Position numbers and translations under genes: made by a program. A stretch of DNA of 64,000 nucleotides from Ilyonectria destructans (taxonomy: Eukaryota > Ascomycota > Sordariomycetes > Hypocreales > Nectriaceae). Numbering within the stretch: position 1 is the stretch's first letter; each line of letters opens with the position of its first letter. Positions 1 through 12,933 of the stretch are shown here, one piece after another. The stretch spans positions 62,001 to 126,000 of the forward strand of contig JAHEWK010000012.1 in the NCBI GenBank assembly GCA_020740775.1, given 5' to 3'. The notes below the pieces were generated by a model. The model was not told the origin of the DNA. It ran no database searches and worked only from the letters and a program-made list of their open reading frames with translations.

Positions 1-2842
1 TTTTTCTTCCTTTGGGCGTGGGCAGCTGGGACTGGTGAGATTGTGGGGTTTAACTGGCCGGGACAAGGATAAGAGAGGTTGGCAACTTGTGGGATCGAGT
101 GTGGATGATTGGGCCGAGGTGGTTTAACTGGCCATGATAGGGACGCTGGCCGGTTTGGTGGCGAGGGTGACGTTGGTAATTCTTCCGGGTTATTGTGAGC
201 CACCCTCTGGACGTCTAGTCCTCCCCACCGTACAGAAGGCAAGCTTGTCGTAAGACAGATGGGCCACTTGTGCGCACTTCGGAGTGAAAGCCAGAAGATG
301 CGCGCTAGCATCGAAAGCGCGGCTTACAGTGCACTCACCCGACAGTACCCCATCATTTGATCAGCGGCCCAGCAGGGACAAAGCTCCAATAGTCGGACCT
401 AAGGCCACAATCTGTCCACACACCACAGACAGGTGGCAAGTCATCAATGGTGCAGCGAAGGAAACATGATGAAGCCACGGCCCGCTCGTAACGAAATGCT
501 TCCATGCCACTACTGTAATTTCAACTACCGCCATCCAGTCCATCTCGTCATCGGCCAGGGGGTAATGCGAGGATTCAGAAATAGAAGCATTCCTCAACCA
601 GACCATGGGCGCGTCGGAGCCGGCCTCTTGGGCGCTTCTTCTCTCTGCCACATCCTCCCTTCTGCGAAGCGCCGTTGCACCAAAAGGTTGGTGATACCAA
701 GTCCAAGTCCTGTGGGTTTAGCGCAGTCGCCAGATGGTAGGTCCCTTGCACGACACGGCTACTCATGTCTCGGCGCCTGTTCCATCAACCTGCTACATAC
801 ATAGTGGACTGCACGTCGCGGCGCCTCTCGAAACACGACCCGGCCTGTATGTAATGAGAGCGACCTGCAGATGCCGCCTAACGGCCACTGCCCAGCAGCG
901 TTTGCACACTCCCCGCTCCAATGCATCCGGTTCGTTTCACCAGAGCTCAGTGTCGGTCCGCTGAGAAGCGACGGCGACTCGTGGCCGTTTGACTATCGTT
1001 CTCGCCCGGCTCTGAACGAAGACGCCGCCAAAGCCGCAAACTCAAAGCCTAATAGGCACTTCGTACTTTGTAGGCGCGCGCGCAATCTAACAATAGGCCG
1101 CTGCAGCGCTGTCCCGCACATAGTCATCCACTACTTTATGTAGTGCGTGTTATTACTAGTGACGTGTCAAGCTCGTGTCAAGCCCGCGTCCCATCCAGCG
1201 CCCAGAACCAAGAGCCCAGAGGGCCGGATGTACAGCTCTATCGAAACTCGGCGTCTCCAACCGCCCGCACTGAGCTCTTACTACTGTACGTAGCACGTCT
1301 GGTCTTCGGGGAAAAGGGCATGTGCCGGCATGGAACATTTTTCTCCAAGGGACTGTCAATCACGGCCGCGATTATGAGTTGGGCAATTGTCTCGTTCTCC
1401 TCGTCTAGGGCCCAGTGTTGAACAACAAGAAAGTGAAGAGGGAGAGATTTAAAACAAAGATAATTGATATCGACCACAAGCCTGAATGGGATGCTTCATC
1501 TCCGGGTGGGAGAGATAAGGTAAAATCTGTATGATGCGAGGTCAGTCGTGGTGGGTTACATTTGCCTCTTACCATCCAATTACCCTAAAGTGAACATGCT
1601 CGACGTCGTCCGTATCGGCAAAAATGGGTTCCGTCGCCACAACTGTTTGAGACAGGTCGTTAGTGGTGTCAAATCCAATACAACCTCCCTTTCTCGCAGT
1701 CCCAACTTGATGTTGCGCCAGTATCTAAGGTAGTGTGTCTCATGGTTCTTAGGCGTTTGGCTTGCTGAGCCATCGAGCTAACTAATGCAGGTACGGCGCT
1801 CACCGGAGGGCTTCGGATTCGGGGCGCGTCGGTCGACTTTTAGATCATGACATAGGGCATGTAAACGATCCAGCACCGTCTGGAACCCCAATGGATCTGC
1901 ACACAATTATTAAGTAAGGGATGGCCTCGAGAGATTTTCCCTAGGTAGACTAGCATCACGTCTGCGACCGATGTGAGCGGCGATGCAGGGCGTTGACTAG
2001 CGATGCATGGGTGTCGATGAATATTTCATCCCTCACTTCCCAGTCTCACTTTTATTATGTTGCTTATGACGACTTCGTGTTTGTTTGTTGTTGTTGTTGG
2101 TTGCGGTCCGTTGACAACACTGATAATGAAAATTAAAAACCGGCGAGGTAATTTGCAAGCCCGTCAGCAAACAACGAACCCGTCCAGCAATGCGTGACCA
2201 CGTCAAAGATGTCTCCATCTTCGACCCCACATCCTCCTCCATCCCCCGTACAGTACAGCATCCGTGCTGTTGGTCCAAGCTTGCATCCGTACCAGTCCGC
2301 CATCCACGCACGACCATAGCCTCCCGACTAGCCGACATGCAAGGTGAAATGAAGCAACGATAGCAGTGTTATGACAAAGCTCTAGTACATCGCCAAAGTG
2401 CCTCACGGGGCGTCGTGCACAGCATAATTGTAGTTTTACTCACTCACTGAGCCGGGCTCTCACTCACTCACCCATTGAGGGGCTCAACGGGTCACCCACG
2501 CACTCGCACCGAAGCTGAGCAAGCATAATGGGACGTGGCTGAATGAGGCTGACCACCTTGAACACATTATCTTCCCCTAGCGCAGCCTTGCCCCATATTC
2601 CACACATCTCCCTATGATACGTATCCTCAACTCCAGGACTTGAGCTTCTATTTGACCACAATTACCACTGGCACGAGTCGAGCTGGGTAGAGAGGTGTCA
2701 TTTTTACTGCAATTTTTTCTCTTTCTATTTTTCGTTTTGGTACTTTTCCCCTCGCCTCTCCTTCCCGATTTCATCCTACCACGAGCCTCGGAACCTCAAA
2801 CACACATACCTCCGCACCAGCTATCAAGACAAGACTATCCAA
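1..2842. other. Non-coding region upstream of rce1
   Basis: No open frame here resembles a known protein family, and the short frames lack a plausible splice-linked extension. Visible low-complexity tracts are a GTT-rich run around 2078-2100 and CTCA repeats around 2447-2475. Pyrimidine-rich sequence just before 2843 on the + strand would fit the mRNA leader of rce1. A gene whose body lies left of the window could have its end here, but I cannot support one. Confidence 0.5.
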
Positions 2843-4201
2843 ATGTCCACCACCGCACCCGACTCACCGGAGTTCGGGACGTCCCAGGCTGTTGCCTTAC
2901 TTGTGAGCCTCACCTACCTACGCCCCCTACACCATTGCCGTTCTGCTACCCGGCTCTGCCGCAACCCGCGATGCATGCTGTGAACATTTCAGCATCTTAA
3001 AGCCCATCACCACCACACTTAAACCCCCACGTTCCTTGTCTCGCTTCACTTTGCCTCGCCCGTGGTTTACTGCTCACGTCTACTCACCTGTAACGCACTG
3101 TTCTGCGCTATTCCAGATTGCCTACACCCTCATCTATGTCATCCCCCTCTACTTCTCAGCTGCCACCCGGCCGTCGCCTACCCGCTCACGAGATGCGCCC
3201 GAGGCCATTCGCGCTCGTATCCTCGTCGTTTCGCTGTCAACGGCCGTCTGCTCCCTCGTGACGCTTGCCTTGCTCTCGTCCCGGCTCTCGTCCCAGAAGC
3301 AACCCCTGCACCTCATGGGCTACTGGCCCCCTGGCCTCGTTGACTCTGCCCGCGCCCTCTGGCTCACAGCGCTCCTCTTCGCCGGGCCTCTCTACGAGTC
3401 CCTCGTCATCGACGGCGCCGCGCGCGAATGGCTAACTCTCAAGCCTCTCAAGGAGCTCTGGGTCGACTGGCCCACCTGGAGAAATATGGTTGCGGTACGT
3501 ATTCTCGCTACTCCCAACACCCAGCCTCGTCCCTAGTTTTCTCTCCAACCCATGCTCGCGACGCACACACATCCCAGCTGAGCTCGTCTCACCTTGTCAT
3601 CTCCACCCCACACGCGCACGAAACAAGCCTCATTCGCTTGTCACACCGCTTCTTTTATGTCTGCTTCTGCTTCTTTTCCCCTTCCCTTTGCTAATTTGCC
3701 CCTTCCGGGTTCTCTTTACAGGGCCCCGTCACTGAGGAATGTCTGTTCCGCTCCGCGGCCGTCCCGCTGTTGCTCCGGGCCGGCGCCAGCCTCACCAGCA
3801 CCATCTTCCTGTCGCCCCTCGTCTTTGGCCTCGCCCACCTGCATCACTTCTATGAGTTCCGCATCACACATCCCCAGACTCCCCTCCCCGTTGCCATTGC
3901 TCGCTCCGTTCTCCAACTGTCCTACACCTCCCTATTCGGCGCCTATGCAACCTTCTTGTTCATGAGGACTGGCAGCCTACTGGCCGTCATCCTTGTCCAT
4001 GCTTTTTGCAATTGCATGGGCCTCCCTCGCCTCTGGGGGTCGCTTGATCCATACTGGCTCTCCGACCGGGACCCGGCTGCTGTCTTGCCACGGAAGATCT
4101 GGACCGCTGTGTATTACATCCTGCTTGTCGGAGGCTTGGTAGCTTGGTGGCGGAGCCTGTACTCGTTGACAGAGACTCCCATGGCCCTGGCCGAGTTCTA
4201 A
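2843..4201 (+). CDS. rce1: CAAX prenyl protease 2 (Rce1)
   Basis: This is the type II CAAX endopeptidase of the ER membrane, which removes the last three residues of farnesylated or geranylgeranylated proteins such as Ras and Rho. Exons are 2843-2902, 3117-3494 and 3722-4201. Introns of 214 and 227 nt have GT/AG ends, and the product is 305 aa. The family glutamate pair lies in GPVTEECLFR (E151, E152, R156). The other conserved residues follow: H185 in FGLAHLHH, then H239 and N243 in VHAFCN. The protein is hydrophobic with several membrane segments, and its length is normal. The start is the first ATG in a short exon joined in phase to the IAYTLIYVIPLYF segment. Motif evidence is strong; the N-terminal exon is the least certain part. 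Confidence 0.9.
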
Positions 4202-4478
4202 AGCCGCCGAAAAAGTTTAGTATCCTGAAGAATATACATAACCACGATCGACTTGGCACATTTAAAATCATGGCCTTCCCTTGATCACTCCCGCCTCTGG
4301 GCTTTCTTAATCCCTAGTTTTATTGAGCGCCCTGCTCTAAACACAGTCTTATGTTCCATCGTAAATGGAGGTCACAATAGGACTCACGCCTATAAAGATT
4401 GTAACGGTTGAGGAACCAACATTGTCACAAGGTATTTCAGATAGGAGGGGCATCGTGTTTGGTTTATCTCTCTGGTTA

Positions 4479-5778
4479 TTACATCTCCATCGGAAGGCCC
4501 GGCATAGATCCCGGCATCTGAAAGTCTTCTTCATCCCTCACTCTCCGCCGATGTCTGAGTGTCCCCTCAGCATCGCCTGTGGATTCCTTGCGCCCTTCCT
4601 CTCGAGGATCCCGCCCAACTTCCCTGCTCTTGGACCGGCTCATAGAGGCAGCAGCATCAGCCATCGCCTCGTCCGGCCCCCTCGTGTTCTTCTTCCGCGG
4701 CCACAAGCTCGGGAGTGCGATTTCCTGGAACCGCGGCTCGACAGCCCGCTCGTCAAACCATCGATGAAGGCGTGATTCGACAAGTTGTGCAATCTTGGGG
4801 ACGTCTTGGAGCCGGGATCGGCTGCCCAGTAGACTTCGGATTGAGAAGTCTAGCCGGTAGTCGTCAAGGAAGTTAAATGCCATCATAGTAGGAGTGGACT
4901 GTGAAGGATTGCTAGGTATGAAGGAGATGGATAGTGTACCGCTGAACCTCACCACTGAGACTGCCAAGGCGACGGGCAATACGGCGGATAGCTTCTTGGG
5001 GTAGTTGAGCAAGAGCTTCGTCTCGACGGCGAGGGTGAGCATGTCGCTTAGGTCGACGTCCATCCGGGCCTGGAGGCGGGTGCCGTCTCGCGCCGCCGTG
5101 GCAGGGTCAAACTTCTTTCCGTTGCCAAGACTCATACCATCTTCATCGACGGGGATGACGCGACAGTTGCTGAGGATGGGGAAATCCTCGCCGAGGCTCA
5201 GCTCCGTAACACGGATCTCATCGACAAAATCGGGCCGCGAGGTCCCATTTAGTGCTTTGGAGAGGGAGTTGAGAATGGCATCGTCGTGTTGAGCATCACT
5301 GCGGAACTGCGCAATGGTCTGGGCCACGAGGACGTTGAACCAGTCCAGACTCTCTGGTTGATGGCTGTCGACATTGTAGTACGTCTTGCTCAGGATCGAC
5401 CCAATTGTCAGCGCGGGCGGGTTGCGAAGGACACTCGACTTTTTGCGGTTCAGGGTTTGGCCGCCCTGGCGGACGCTGGGCGACCTTAGACTTAAGAGAG
5501 AACGCTTGTGAGTGAGCGTCCTTGACCTGCGCTCCGTGGCCCTCAATGAGGCAGTGACGTCGGGAGATGGCGGGTCACCGAAGATGAAAAACTTGATGAA
5601 TGCGGCCAAGACCAGGACGACTGAGAGCTGCCCGACAATAAGGCCCTGTGTGAACGAGAGTCTGTTTCATATATAGTCCGTGTCAGCCGCCGTTCTCCGT
5701 ATCGTAATGTAGGGTACGAGGTTTTGCTGCTGGGACTTACGTCGGTTCCGAGGGCGGAGGACAAGTATCAAGCGTCAT
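4479..5778 (-). CDS. mmm1: Maintenance of mitochondrial morphology protein 1 (ERMES subunit)
   Basis: Mmm1 is the ER-anchored subunit of the ERMES tether, which joins ER to mitochondria and moves phospholipids through SMP domains. Exons on the minus strand are 5741-5778 and 4479-5661, split by a 79-nt intron with GTAAGT and ACAG ends. The product is 406 aa, a usual length. The short lumenal N-terminus MTLDTCPPPSEPT is followed by one membrane helix (VGQLSVVLVLAAFIKFFIFG). An SMP domain follows at roughly residues 95-320, with the typical ESLDWFNVL and LNYPKKLSAVLPVAL segments. The C-terminus is acidic and basic and ends in MPGSMPG, as in other filamentous fungi. It is divergent from vps45, with 495 bp between the start codons. 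Confidence 0.95.
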
Positions 5779-6273
5779 TGTTTAGCTGGCTCTAGCCATA
5801 AGGCGGTTGCTGCTGTGTTGGATAATGCGGTACCGCACTGTACAGCAATGGCTTTCAGTTTCCCGGAGACGACATGACAATGCGCTTCGGGTTGTGCAGC
5901 TGCCAGCTGATTCTTTTGATATCCAAGGTGCTGGTGGTCTCTGACACAAGGAGGCGCTGGCTAGCCTATCACATCCAAGTACCAAGCCACAGCTTGGTCG
6001 TTGCTCAGCGGCAGATATGCATGTGTCGGGGTGGACATGATGTTATCCAGAATCAGCCTACGTACTCGTGAACCTCGCCTCACCCAGAATGGCCACCATC
6101 ACTCGGCGCATCGCCCGTCGCATTTGATTCCCAACTCTTGATCGCCTTGATTTATCCGTTTTTCATCTGCCGCAAGCTTTATCCAGTCCCAGCGAGTGCT
6201 GTAATAAAATAAGGCCCCCGCAGAACCCGCCAACCCTTGGCAGTCCGGCAGCCCCGCGGCGCCGCTGCCCGTC
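5779..6273. promoter_or_regulatory. Divergent promoter region mmm1/vps45
   Basis: These 495 bp lie between two divergently transcribed genes, so both promoters must be here. An A/T-rich TAATAAAATAAGG stretch near 6200 is the only TATA-like sequence, about 70 bp before the vps45 start. No coding potential is seen. Confidence 0.5.
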
Positions 6274-8058
6274 ATGGACGTCTCCCAGGCCGTCGCAGGC
6301 TACATCGCCAAGGTGGTGACGACTACTGATACCTCATCCTCCAAGATGAAGATCTTGCTGCTGGACCGGGAAACTGTCAATATTGTCTCCACCGCTGTCA
6401 CCCAATCCTCCCTCCTGAACCACGAGGTCTATCTCATTGACCGCCTTGACAATACTGGCCGCGAGAAGATGCGCCACCTGCGTTGTCTCTGCCTCGTTCG
6501 CCCATCCGCCGAATCCATCCAGCTGCTCATAGATGAACTGCGGGATCCCAAGTATGGCGAGTACCATCTGTACTTTACCAACGTCGCCAAGAAATCGTCG
6601 CTCGAGCGGTTGGCCGAGGCTGACGACCACGAGGTTGTCAAGGTCGTCCAGGAGCACTTTGCCGACTACACTGTCATCAACCCAGATCTTTTCTCGCTAG
6701 GTCTGACTCTCCCACAGCAGCGCATCTGGGCCGGCAGTCCAGATACGTGGAACCCGGACTCGTTGCAGCGATGTGCCGAGGGGCTCATCGCTGTGCTCCT
6801 GTCTCTCAAAAAGAAGCCGCTCATCAGATACGAGAAAGCGAGCCCCCTGGCCAAAAAGCTGGCGTCTGAAGTTCGCTACCTGATGACCCAGGAAGACCAG
6901 CTATTCGACTTCCGAAAAGTGGACACCCCTCCGATTCTGCTCGTCCTGGACCGCCGAGAGGATCCGGTAACGCCGCTTCTGACACAGTGGACATACCAAG
7001 CCATGGTTCATCACCTGCTGGGCATTCAAAACGGCCGTGTTGATCTAAGTGGTGTCCCAGAGGCCGGTCCGGAGTTGAAGGAAATCGTTCTCTCCCAAGA
7101 TCAGGATCCCTTCTTCAAGAAGAACATGTTTCTCAACTTTGGTGACCTGGGTGGAAATATCAAGGAGTACGTGGGGCAATATCAGTCCAAGACGCAAAAC
7201 AATGCAAACATCGAGTCAATATCGGACATGAAACGCTTTATTGAGGAGTATCCCGAGTTCCGAAAACTCTCTGGCAATGTTAGCAAGCATGTCACCCTTG
7301 TCTCTGAGCTCAGCCGACGCGTCGGGGCTGAGAGTCTGCTCGAAGTGAGCGAGCTAGAACAGAGCTTGGCGTGTAATGACAACCATGGAAATGATTTAAA
7401 GGTATACATCCCGACTTTGGGTCTCACTTTGGCAGCATTAACTGTTCTCTAGAATATTCAACGCTTAATCCAATCGCCAAGTGTCACATCCGAGAGCAAG
7501 GTAGGACTCGTGGCTCTGTACGCTCTCCGGCACCAGAAGCACCCTTCAAACTCCCTTGCGATGTTGAAAGATCTCCTCGTGGCTGCCGGGAATGTACCTC
7601 CTCGACGGGCTGACCTTGTCGACAAGGTTCTGCAGTACCATTCATCCCTCCATTCGTCTCAGTCACAGGGTGGTATCTCGGACATCTTTGAGTCGGCAGG
7701 TATCTTCTCGGGCGCTTCGAGCCGGTTTAAAGGTCTGAAGGGCGTCGAGAACGTGTACACCCAGCACAGCCCGCTGCTAGAGACCACGCTGCAGAATCTT
7801 ATCAAGGGCCGGCTAAGGGACCAGCAGTATCCATTCGTTGAAGGGGGAGGTTCAACGAAGGACAAGCCGCAGGACATCATCGTCTTTATCGTCGGTGGTG
7901 CCACATATGAGGAGGCCAAGATGATCACTGGGCTTAACGCGACAACTCCGGGTGTCCGTGTCGTTCTCGGAGGAACAACGGTTCACAATGTGGAAACGTT
8001 CCTCGAAGAAGTCGAGGACGCTGTTACGTCGTGGCCTGAAGTGCGGGGAAGGCGGTGA
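6274..8058 (+). CDS. vps45: Vacuolar protein sorting protein 45 (Sec1/Munc18 family)
   Basis: Vps45 is the Sec1/Munc18 protein that binds the Tlg2/Pep12-type syntaxins and drives SNARE assembly at Golgi and endosome. Exons are 6274-7401 and 7453-8058, with a 51-nt intron (GTATAC...CTCTAG). The product is 577 aa, the family norm. The Sec1-like fold is recognisable throughout: the N-terminal KMKILLLDRETVNIVS, the LVLDRREDPVTPLLTQWTYQAMVHHLLG block in domain 2, and the C-terminal IIVFIVGGATYEEAKM block, a Sec1 hallmark. There is no signal peptide or membrane segment, as expected of a peripheral protein. The first in-frame ATG is used. mto1 follows in the same orientation 285 bp downstream. Confidence 0.96.
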
Positions 8059-8343
8059 AATAAATATAAAAGAGGAAATCAAATGGCAGTTTGAGATGGC
8101 CTAGGGGACTTGATTAATTAAGCAAGCTGATAGGAAAGCTGCACATTCCCAAGGATCTACGTCCTCCATGATAGAGAAGCCACTTAGTCGTCGGGAATGG
8201 GCCATGATTATTACAAACTCGGTAGTCTCATATTGTGGGTTATACTGGTACCCGTTAATGGCAAATCCTCCACACCCCTGCATAGATTTTGACATCGCTG
8301 TTGCGAAGGCGAATTTCCTCTCCAAACGATCGTATGCCATGCC

Positions 8344-10493
8344 ATGCGTTCTCTTTTAAGACCTAAGCCTGCCGTTTGGCGGCGTCAATGGCAGGTCGGG
8401 AGACGGCGATATCTTGCTACCGTTGCTAGCGACTCAAGGTCAGACACTATCATCTCCGGCGAATCCCATCATTGGGCGCATTGCGAGCATCTCCCCACTA
8501 ACACTTGACTCCTGGTAGGCCGTTCGATGTTGTCGTGATCGGAGGCGGCCATGCTGGCGCGGAAGCTTGCGCTGCGGCCGCGAGAGCCGGTGCTCGAACG
8601 GCGTTGATCACACCGAAGCTTGACAACCTCGGGACATGTTCCTGCAACCCCAGCTTTGGAGGTATTGGCAAGGGCACGATCATCCGCGAGATCGATGCTC
8701 TCGATGGCCTAACGGGAAGGATAATCGACAAGGCTGGAGTCCAGTTCCACACACTGAACCGCAGGAAGGGTGCCGCTGTCTGGGTATGCGATCGCCGTGC
8801 TACCACTTTTGATGGGTTTGAAGCTGACAACTATAACCAACAGGGACCCCGCGCCCAGATCGACCGAGACTTGTACAAGAAACACATGCGAGACGAGCTC
8901 ACGTCGTATCCGAACCTCTCCATCATCCTCCAAAGTGTCTCCGATATCGTACTTTCCGAAGAGCCAGAGTCCACCGACGGCGCATCGAGTCGCATCGCCG
9001 GCGTTCGACTTGAATCTGGGCAGGTCGTGCCGACGAGCAAGGTCATCATCACGACAGGAACGTTCCTCGGCGGAGAGATACATATTGGATTGAAAGCTTA
9101 TCCGGCAGGGCGATTAGGAGAAGCCGCAACTTTTGGGTTGAGCAAATCGCTGCGAGACGCAGGCTTTCGGCTGGGTCGACTCAAGACGGGTACGCCTCCG
9201 CGAATCGCCAAGGAGAGCATCAACTTCGACATACTGGAAACACAGTTGGGCGATGATCCGCCCTCGCCCTTTAGCTACCTCAACGAGACTGTCTCGGTAC
9301 AGGAGCAGCTGACCTGCAGCGTTACGTACACCAACAACGCGAGCCACCAGGTTGTCCGCGACAACCTCGAGAACACGATCCACATCCGCGAGACCATCAA
9401 AGGACCTCGCTACTGTCCCTCCCTTGAGGCTAAAGTGGTCCGATTCGCTGACAAGGACCGTCACATTGTGTGGCTTGAGCCAGAGGGCTTCAACAGCAAT
9501 GTCATTTACCCCAACGGCCTCTCGATGACGATTCCTGCCGAGGCGCAGGAGCAGGTCTTACGAAGCATCCCCGGATTGGAGGACTGTAAGATGCTCCAGC
9601 CCGGTTACGGCGTCGAGTACGACTACATCGACCCCCGCAGCCTTAAATCCACACTGGAAACAAAGGCTATTAGCGGTCTCTACCTTGCGGGACAGATTAA
9701 CGGGACGACGGGATACGAGGAAGCGGCTGGCCAGGGCGTGATCGCGGGTATCAACGCCGGGCGATCTGCACAGGGGCTCCCCGGGGTTTCCCTGTCGAGA
9801 GGTGATGGCTACATCGGCATTATGATCGACGACCTCATCACTAAGGGCGTCACGGAGCCGTACCGCATGTTCACATCTCGTAGCGAGTTCCGCATGTCCG
9901 CGCGGGCCGACAACGCTGACTACAGGCTCACTAGCAAGGGCAAGGAATGGGGCGTCATCTCGGAGCAGCGCTGGAAGGCGTTCCGTGACGAGCGGCAGCA
10001 AGTTGATGACCTTACCAAGGCTCTCAGGGCGGTGTCTTTCAGTCCGCAGCAGTGGCAGGACAAGGGCTTTAACCTGAAGCTGAACTCGCAGCGCCGCGAC
10101 GGCATTGACATGCTCCGCCTGTCGAGCGCAAGCACGCGTGTCGAGCTGGAGCAGCTGAGCTCCGTCGTGCCCGAGATCGCGCAGTATTCACCACGTATCC
10201 GCACTCGAGTCGTTACTGAAGCCTTCTATGCGCCGTACATCAAGATGCAGGCCACCGAACGTGGCCAGTTTATCAATGGTGAGCGGATCCAGCTTCCTCT
10301 GAGCCTGGATTACGATGAGATCCCTGGGTTGGCAATCTCGGAGAAGGAGGCACTTAAAGCGGCCAGACCAGAGACTCTTGCACATGCACGTCGAGTTGAG
10401 GGTGTGACTCCAGCAGGAAGCCTTCGGCTCCTGGCGTATGTTCGCCGCCGGCCGTCACGGTCAGCCCCGGAAGAAACAAACGAAGCGGCGTGA
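8344..10493 (+). CDS. mto1: Mitochondrial tRNA 5-carboxymethylaminomethyluridine synthase subunit (Mto1/GidA)
   Basis: Mto1 works with Mss1 to modify the wobble uridine of mitochondrial tRNAs, using FAD and folate. Exons are 8344-8438 and 8519-10493. The 80-nt intron ends in GGTAG and restores phase through an AG|G arginine codon. Product is 689 aa. Residues 1-31 are arginine-rich without acidic residues until the end ([15 protein letters not shown]...), a clear mitochondrial presequence that the main open frame alone would miss. The FAD dinucleotide motif [13 protein letters not shown] is at 36-48, the GidA signature [11 protein letters not shown] at 74-84, and the [17 protein letters not shown] block lies mid-protein. 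The C-terminal helical domain is present. A bacterial origin via mitochondria is normal for this family. Confidence 0.95.
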
Positions 10494-10823
10494 GATTTAT
10501 TGAGACACTGTCGCAAAGAACCCACGTGTGTACGAATAAGATGAAACGGTGGCATTGAGCATATGGCGTTTGGATACATAGCTCGCATGGGGATAACATA
10601 AATGCCATGTGCATTTAGCGATACAAGGGGCATGTATGTATACAGGGGACAACAGGGGAGCCAAGGAATGACACTGGACAATGGACAGGACAGGTTGGCG
10701 GCCGCCAATTGAATATGAATATTTCTTCCAAGTTCCAAGACGGCTCCCGTCAACTGCCGCTTCCGGTGTGTCGAACACGTACGAGCCCAACGATACCCAA
10801 TTCCCTTCTCTCACCATTTTAAT
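10494..10823. other. Convergent 3' region mto1/crd1
   Basis: This is a 330-bp tail-to-tail gap between two convergent genes and should hold both 3' UTRs. I see no coding sequence and no strong structured element. Confidence 0.5.
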
Positions 10824-12065
10824 TTAGGGCTTCTTTGGCCCAGGTTTGTTGAGGATCTTGACTGCATCCTTCGTGTACACATAGCTTGCGCCACTCCACA
10901 CCGTCGTAGCAGCCACGACATATCTGAAACCGCCATGTTAGTCAACTAAGCACGCATTCCACTCCCGAAAGGATACATGAGGTAAACTAACTGCATAATT
11001 GTAAGAGTCGGCGTCATGTCCGCGGCCACGAGCGGCGCAGCGGTGGTCATGCCAACGAGGGCGAGCTGGAGGAACGTGTTATACTTGCTGATGGTGGTGG
11101 GGCGGACCTCAGCCGACGGCAGGGAAAAGTCCCAGTAGCGGGCAAAGGTCTTCGGAGGTGGGAGGGAGATCCAGCGGTAGTAGATTGCGGAGATGGCGAG
11201 GCCAACGTCACGGCCGAGGATAACGGCAGCGACCCAAACTGTAGAGAGACGATTCAGAACTTGATTCCTTTGGGGGTTTGAAGAGAATTGATGAGAAGAG
11301 AAGAGGCAACTGACCAGGAAGCGCGCCTTTGATGGCAAGGCACACCGTCAGGATGGTCATGAGCGTCTTATCCGCCATGGGGTCAATCACGGTCCCCACC
11401 ACCGTCTTGAGATTCCACTTCCGCGCAATCCAGCCGTCCAGCATGTCCGTGACACCCGCGTAGGCGAACAGTGCCACGGCCCATGTGTGGCAGTCATGCA
11501 AGACGAGGTAGCCGACGGCGGGCGCGGCAACGAGGCGTGTGAAGGTCAGGAAGTTGGGGAGATTATAGATGTCTTCGTGGACGACGTCCTGGGTCGGCTT
11601 GGAGGTTGGTGTTGAGGTCGCGTGAGCGGCGTCGTTTGTGGTGGAGGATGTCTTGGTCGATGCTGTGGTTGCGGTTGCATTATGGGGAGAGGAGGAGGAT
11701 GAGGAAGAGTGAGAGCTGTATATTGAGTTGGTTTAGTTTTCTATTGACCACAATACCCAGATCAATTCGTTAAAAACTCACTCTATCCGACGCTCAGGCT
11801 GCTTCTGATCCAGCAAGAATCTCGCTTTCGAAAAGAAGAAGCATTTTTGGCTGGGCGCCGCAAAGGCCCCAGATGCGCCCCGGCGTACACCCATGGCGGC
11901 CACCCGTGAGGCGCGGCCATTCAGTCTAACAGAAAGCAACATGTCGCCGGCTGGGAGGTCGCAGTCAAGCCCCTCAAGCCTCGCTGCGCCGTCGGGAACT
12001 GATCGAAGCACTGGGGCTAGGACTCGCATCGCAAACTGAAGTGACGATAGCCTCGATATATGCAT
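10824..12065 (-). CDS. crd1: Cardiolipin synthase (CDP-alcohol phosphatidyltransferase)
   Basis: Crd1 makes cardiolipin from CDP-diacylglycerol and phosphatidylglycerol in the inner mitochondrial membrane. Minus-strand exons are 11782-12065, 11315-11715, 10992-11238 and 10824-10923, with introns of 66, 76 and 68 nt. The product is 343 aa. The CDP-alcohol signature is complete: D184-x2-D187-G188-x2-A191-R192-x8-G201-x3-D205-x3-D209, in the segment from TDMLDGWIARKWN onward. The upstream NLPNFLTFTRLVAAP block and the C-terminal QYVVAATTVWSGASYVY segment are typical of eukaryotic cardiolipin synthases. Residues 1-94 look like a mitochondrial leader; a later in-frame ATG (MRVLAPVLRS) is an alternative start. 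A Ser/Thr-rich linker spans about 95-135. Confidence 0.92.
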
Positions 12066-12933
12066 ATACTTACATGGCTTGGCTCAATGCCCCGATATAG
12101 TTTTAAGTGATAGTATTTGGGCAGGTGTGCACGTAGAGGGGCACGTGAGGACATGGTGGTTGACCAACATAGTTCTATCATTGGCGAAGAATGATATATG
12201 GAGGAGGATGGACATATTTATTTCATTATTTGCTTGTTGTTCGAGTGTTATTTTTACATGGGTAAGGATTTCGCATATCGACGGAATGTACACAGCCTCC
12301 TGAGATATGAACCACCAAGACCTATGGGCGCCTAGACTCTGTCACTCAACAATACAAGACAAGATCAACAAGACTCGCAACTTGAGCCATGGCGAGCACA
12401 GAGATGAACACCTCATGTTATTAATAGTTGATACATTGGACTGGAAAAGCATGCAAAACCCAAAGAATGCTACATCGCATATACCCATATACGAATACTC
12501 TACCGCGGATCGGCCTCCCTCGCGGGATCCAGATGCGCATATCCCGCCGCTTTGTATCTACCTGTACATGCTCCTTTTTGCTCCAACCCCAAGGTACCGG
12601 TAAAAAGAAGAACTGTACAAACTGATGAGTCTGACGCTGACTGGGAGACCCCATCCATACCCGTATCGTCCTATACACATACACCCCAGAGGTACACATG
12701 CATCATGAGTATGTATGCCGTCTGAGCATTGCATCGATCCCATTGTTCATTGACCCATTGCTCCCCTTTCAAAACCTTTACCCAGCCCAACCAGAGACCA
12801 AAACACCAGAGAAACCCGAGCAGAGGGGCCGCCCACCATTCTGTAGATGAAGACAGCCAACCGACCATAAGCCTAACTCCAGTAAACACGCCTAACCGAC
12901 CTTCCCGAGAGGTGACACATATGGGACAGGGCC
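12066..12933. other. Intergenic region between crd1 and sge1
   Basis: These 868 bp lie between the crd1 start and the sge1 stop, both minus-strand genes. They must contain the sge1 3' UTR and the crd1 promoter. No frame resembles a protein. The part near 12150-12300 is more A/T-rich than its surroundings. Confidence 0.45.

Noticed and set aside
12421..12743. Overlapping short frames in the crd1-sge1 gap
   Set aside because: Mutually overlapping on both strands with no similarity to known small proteins; consistent with 3' UTR.
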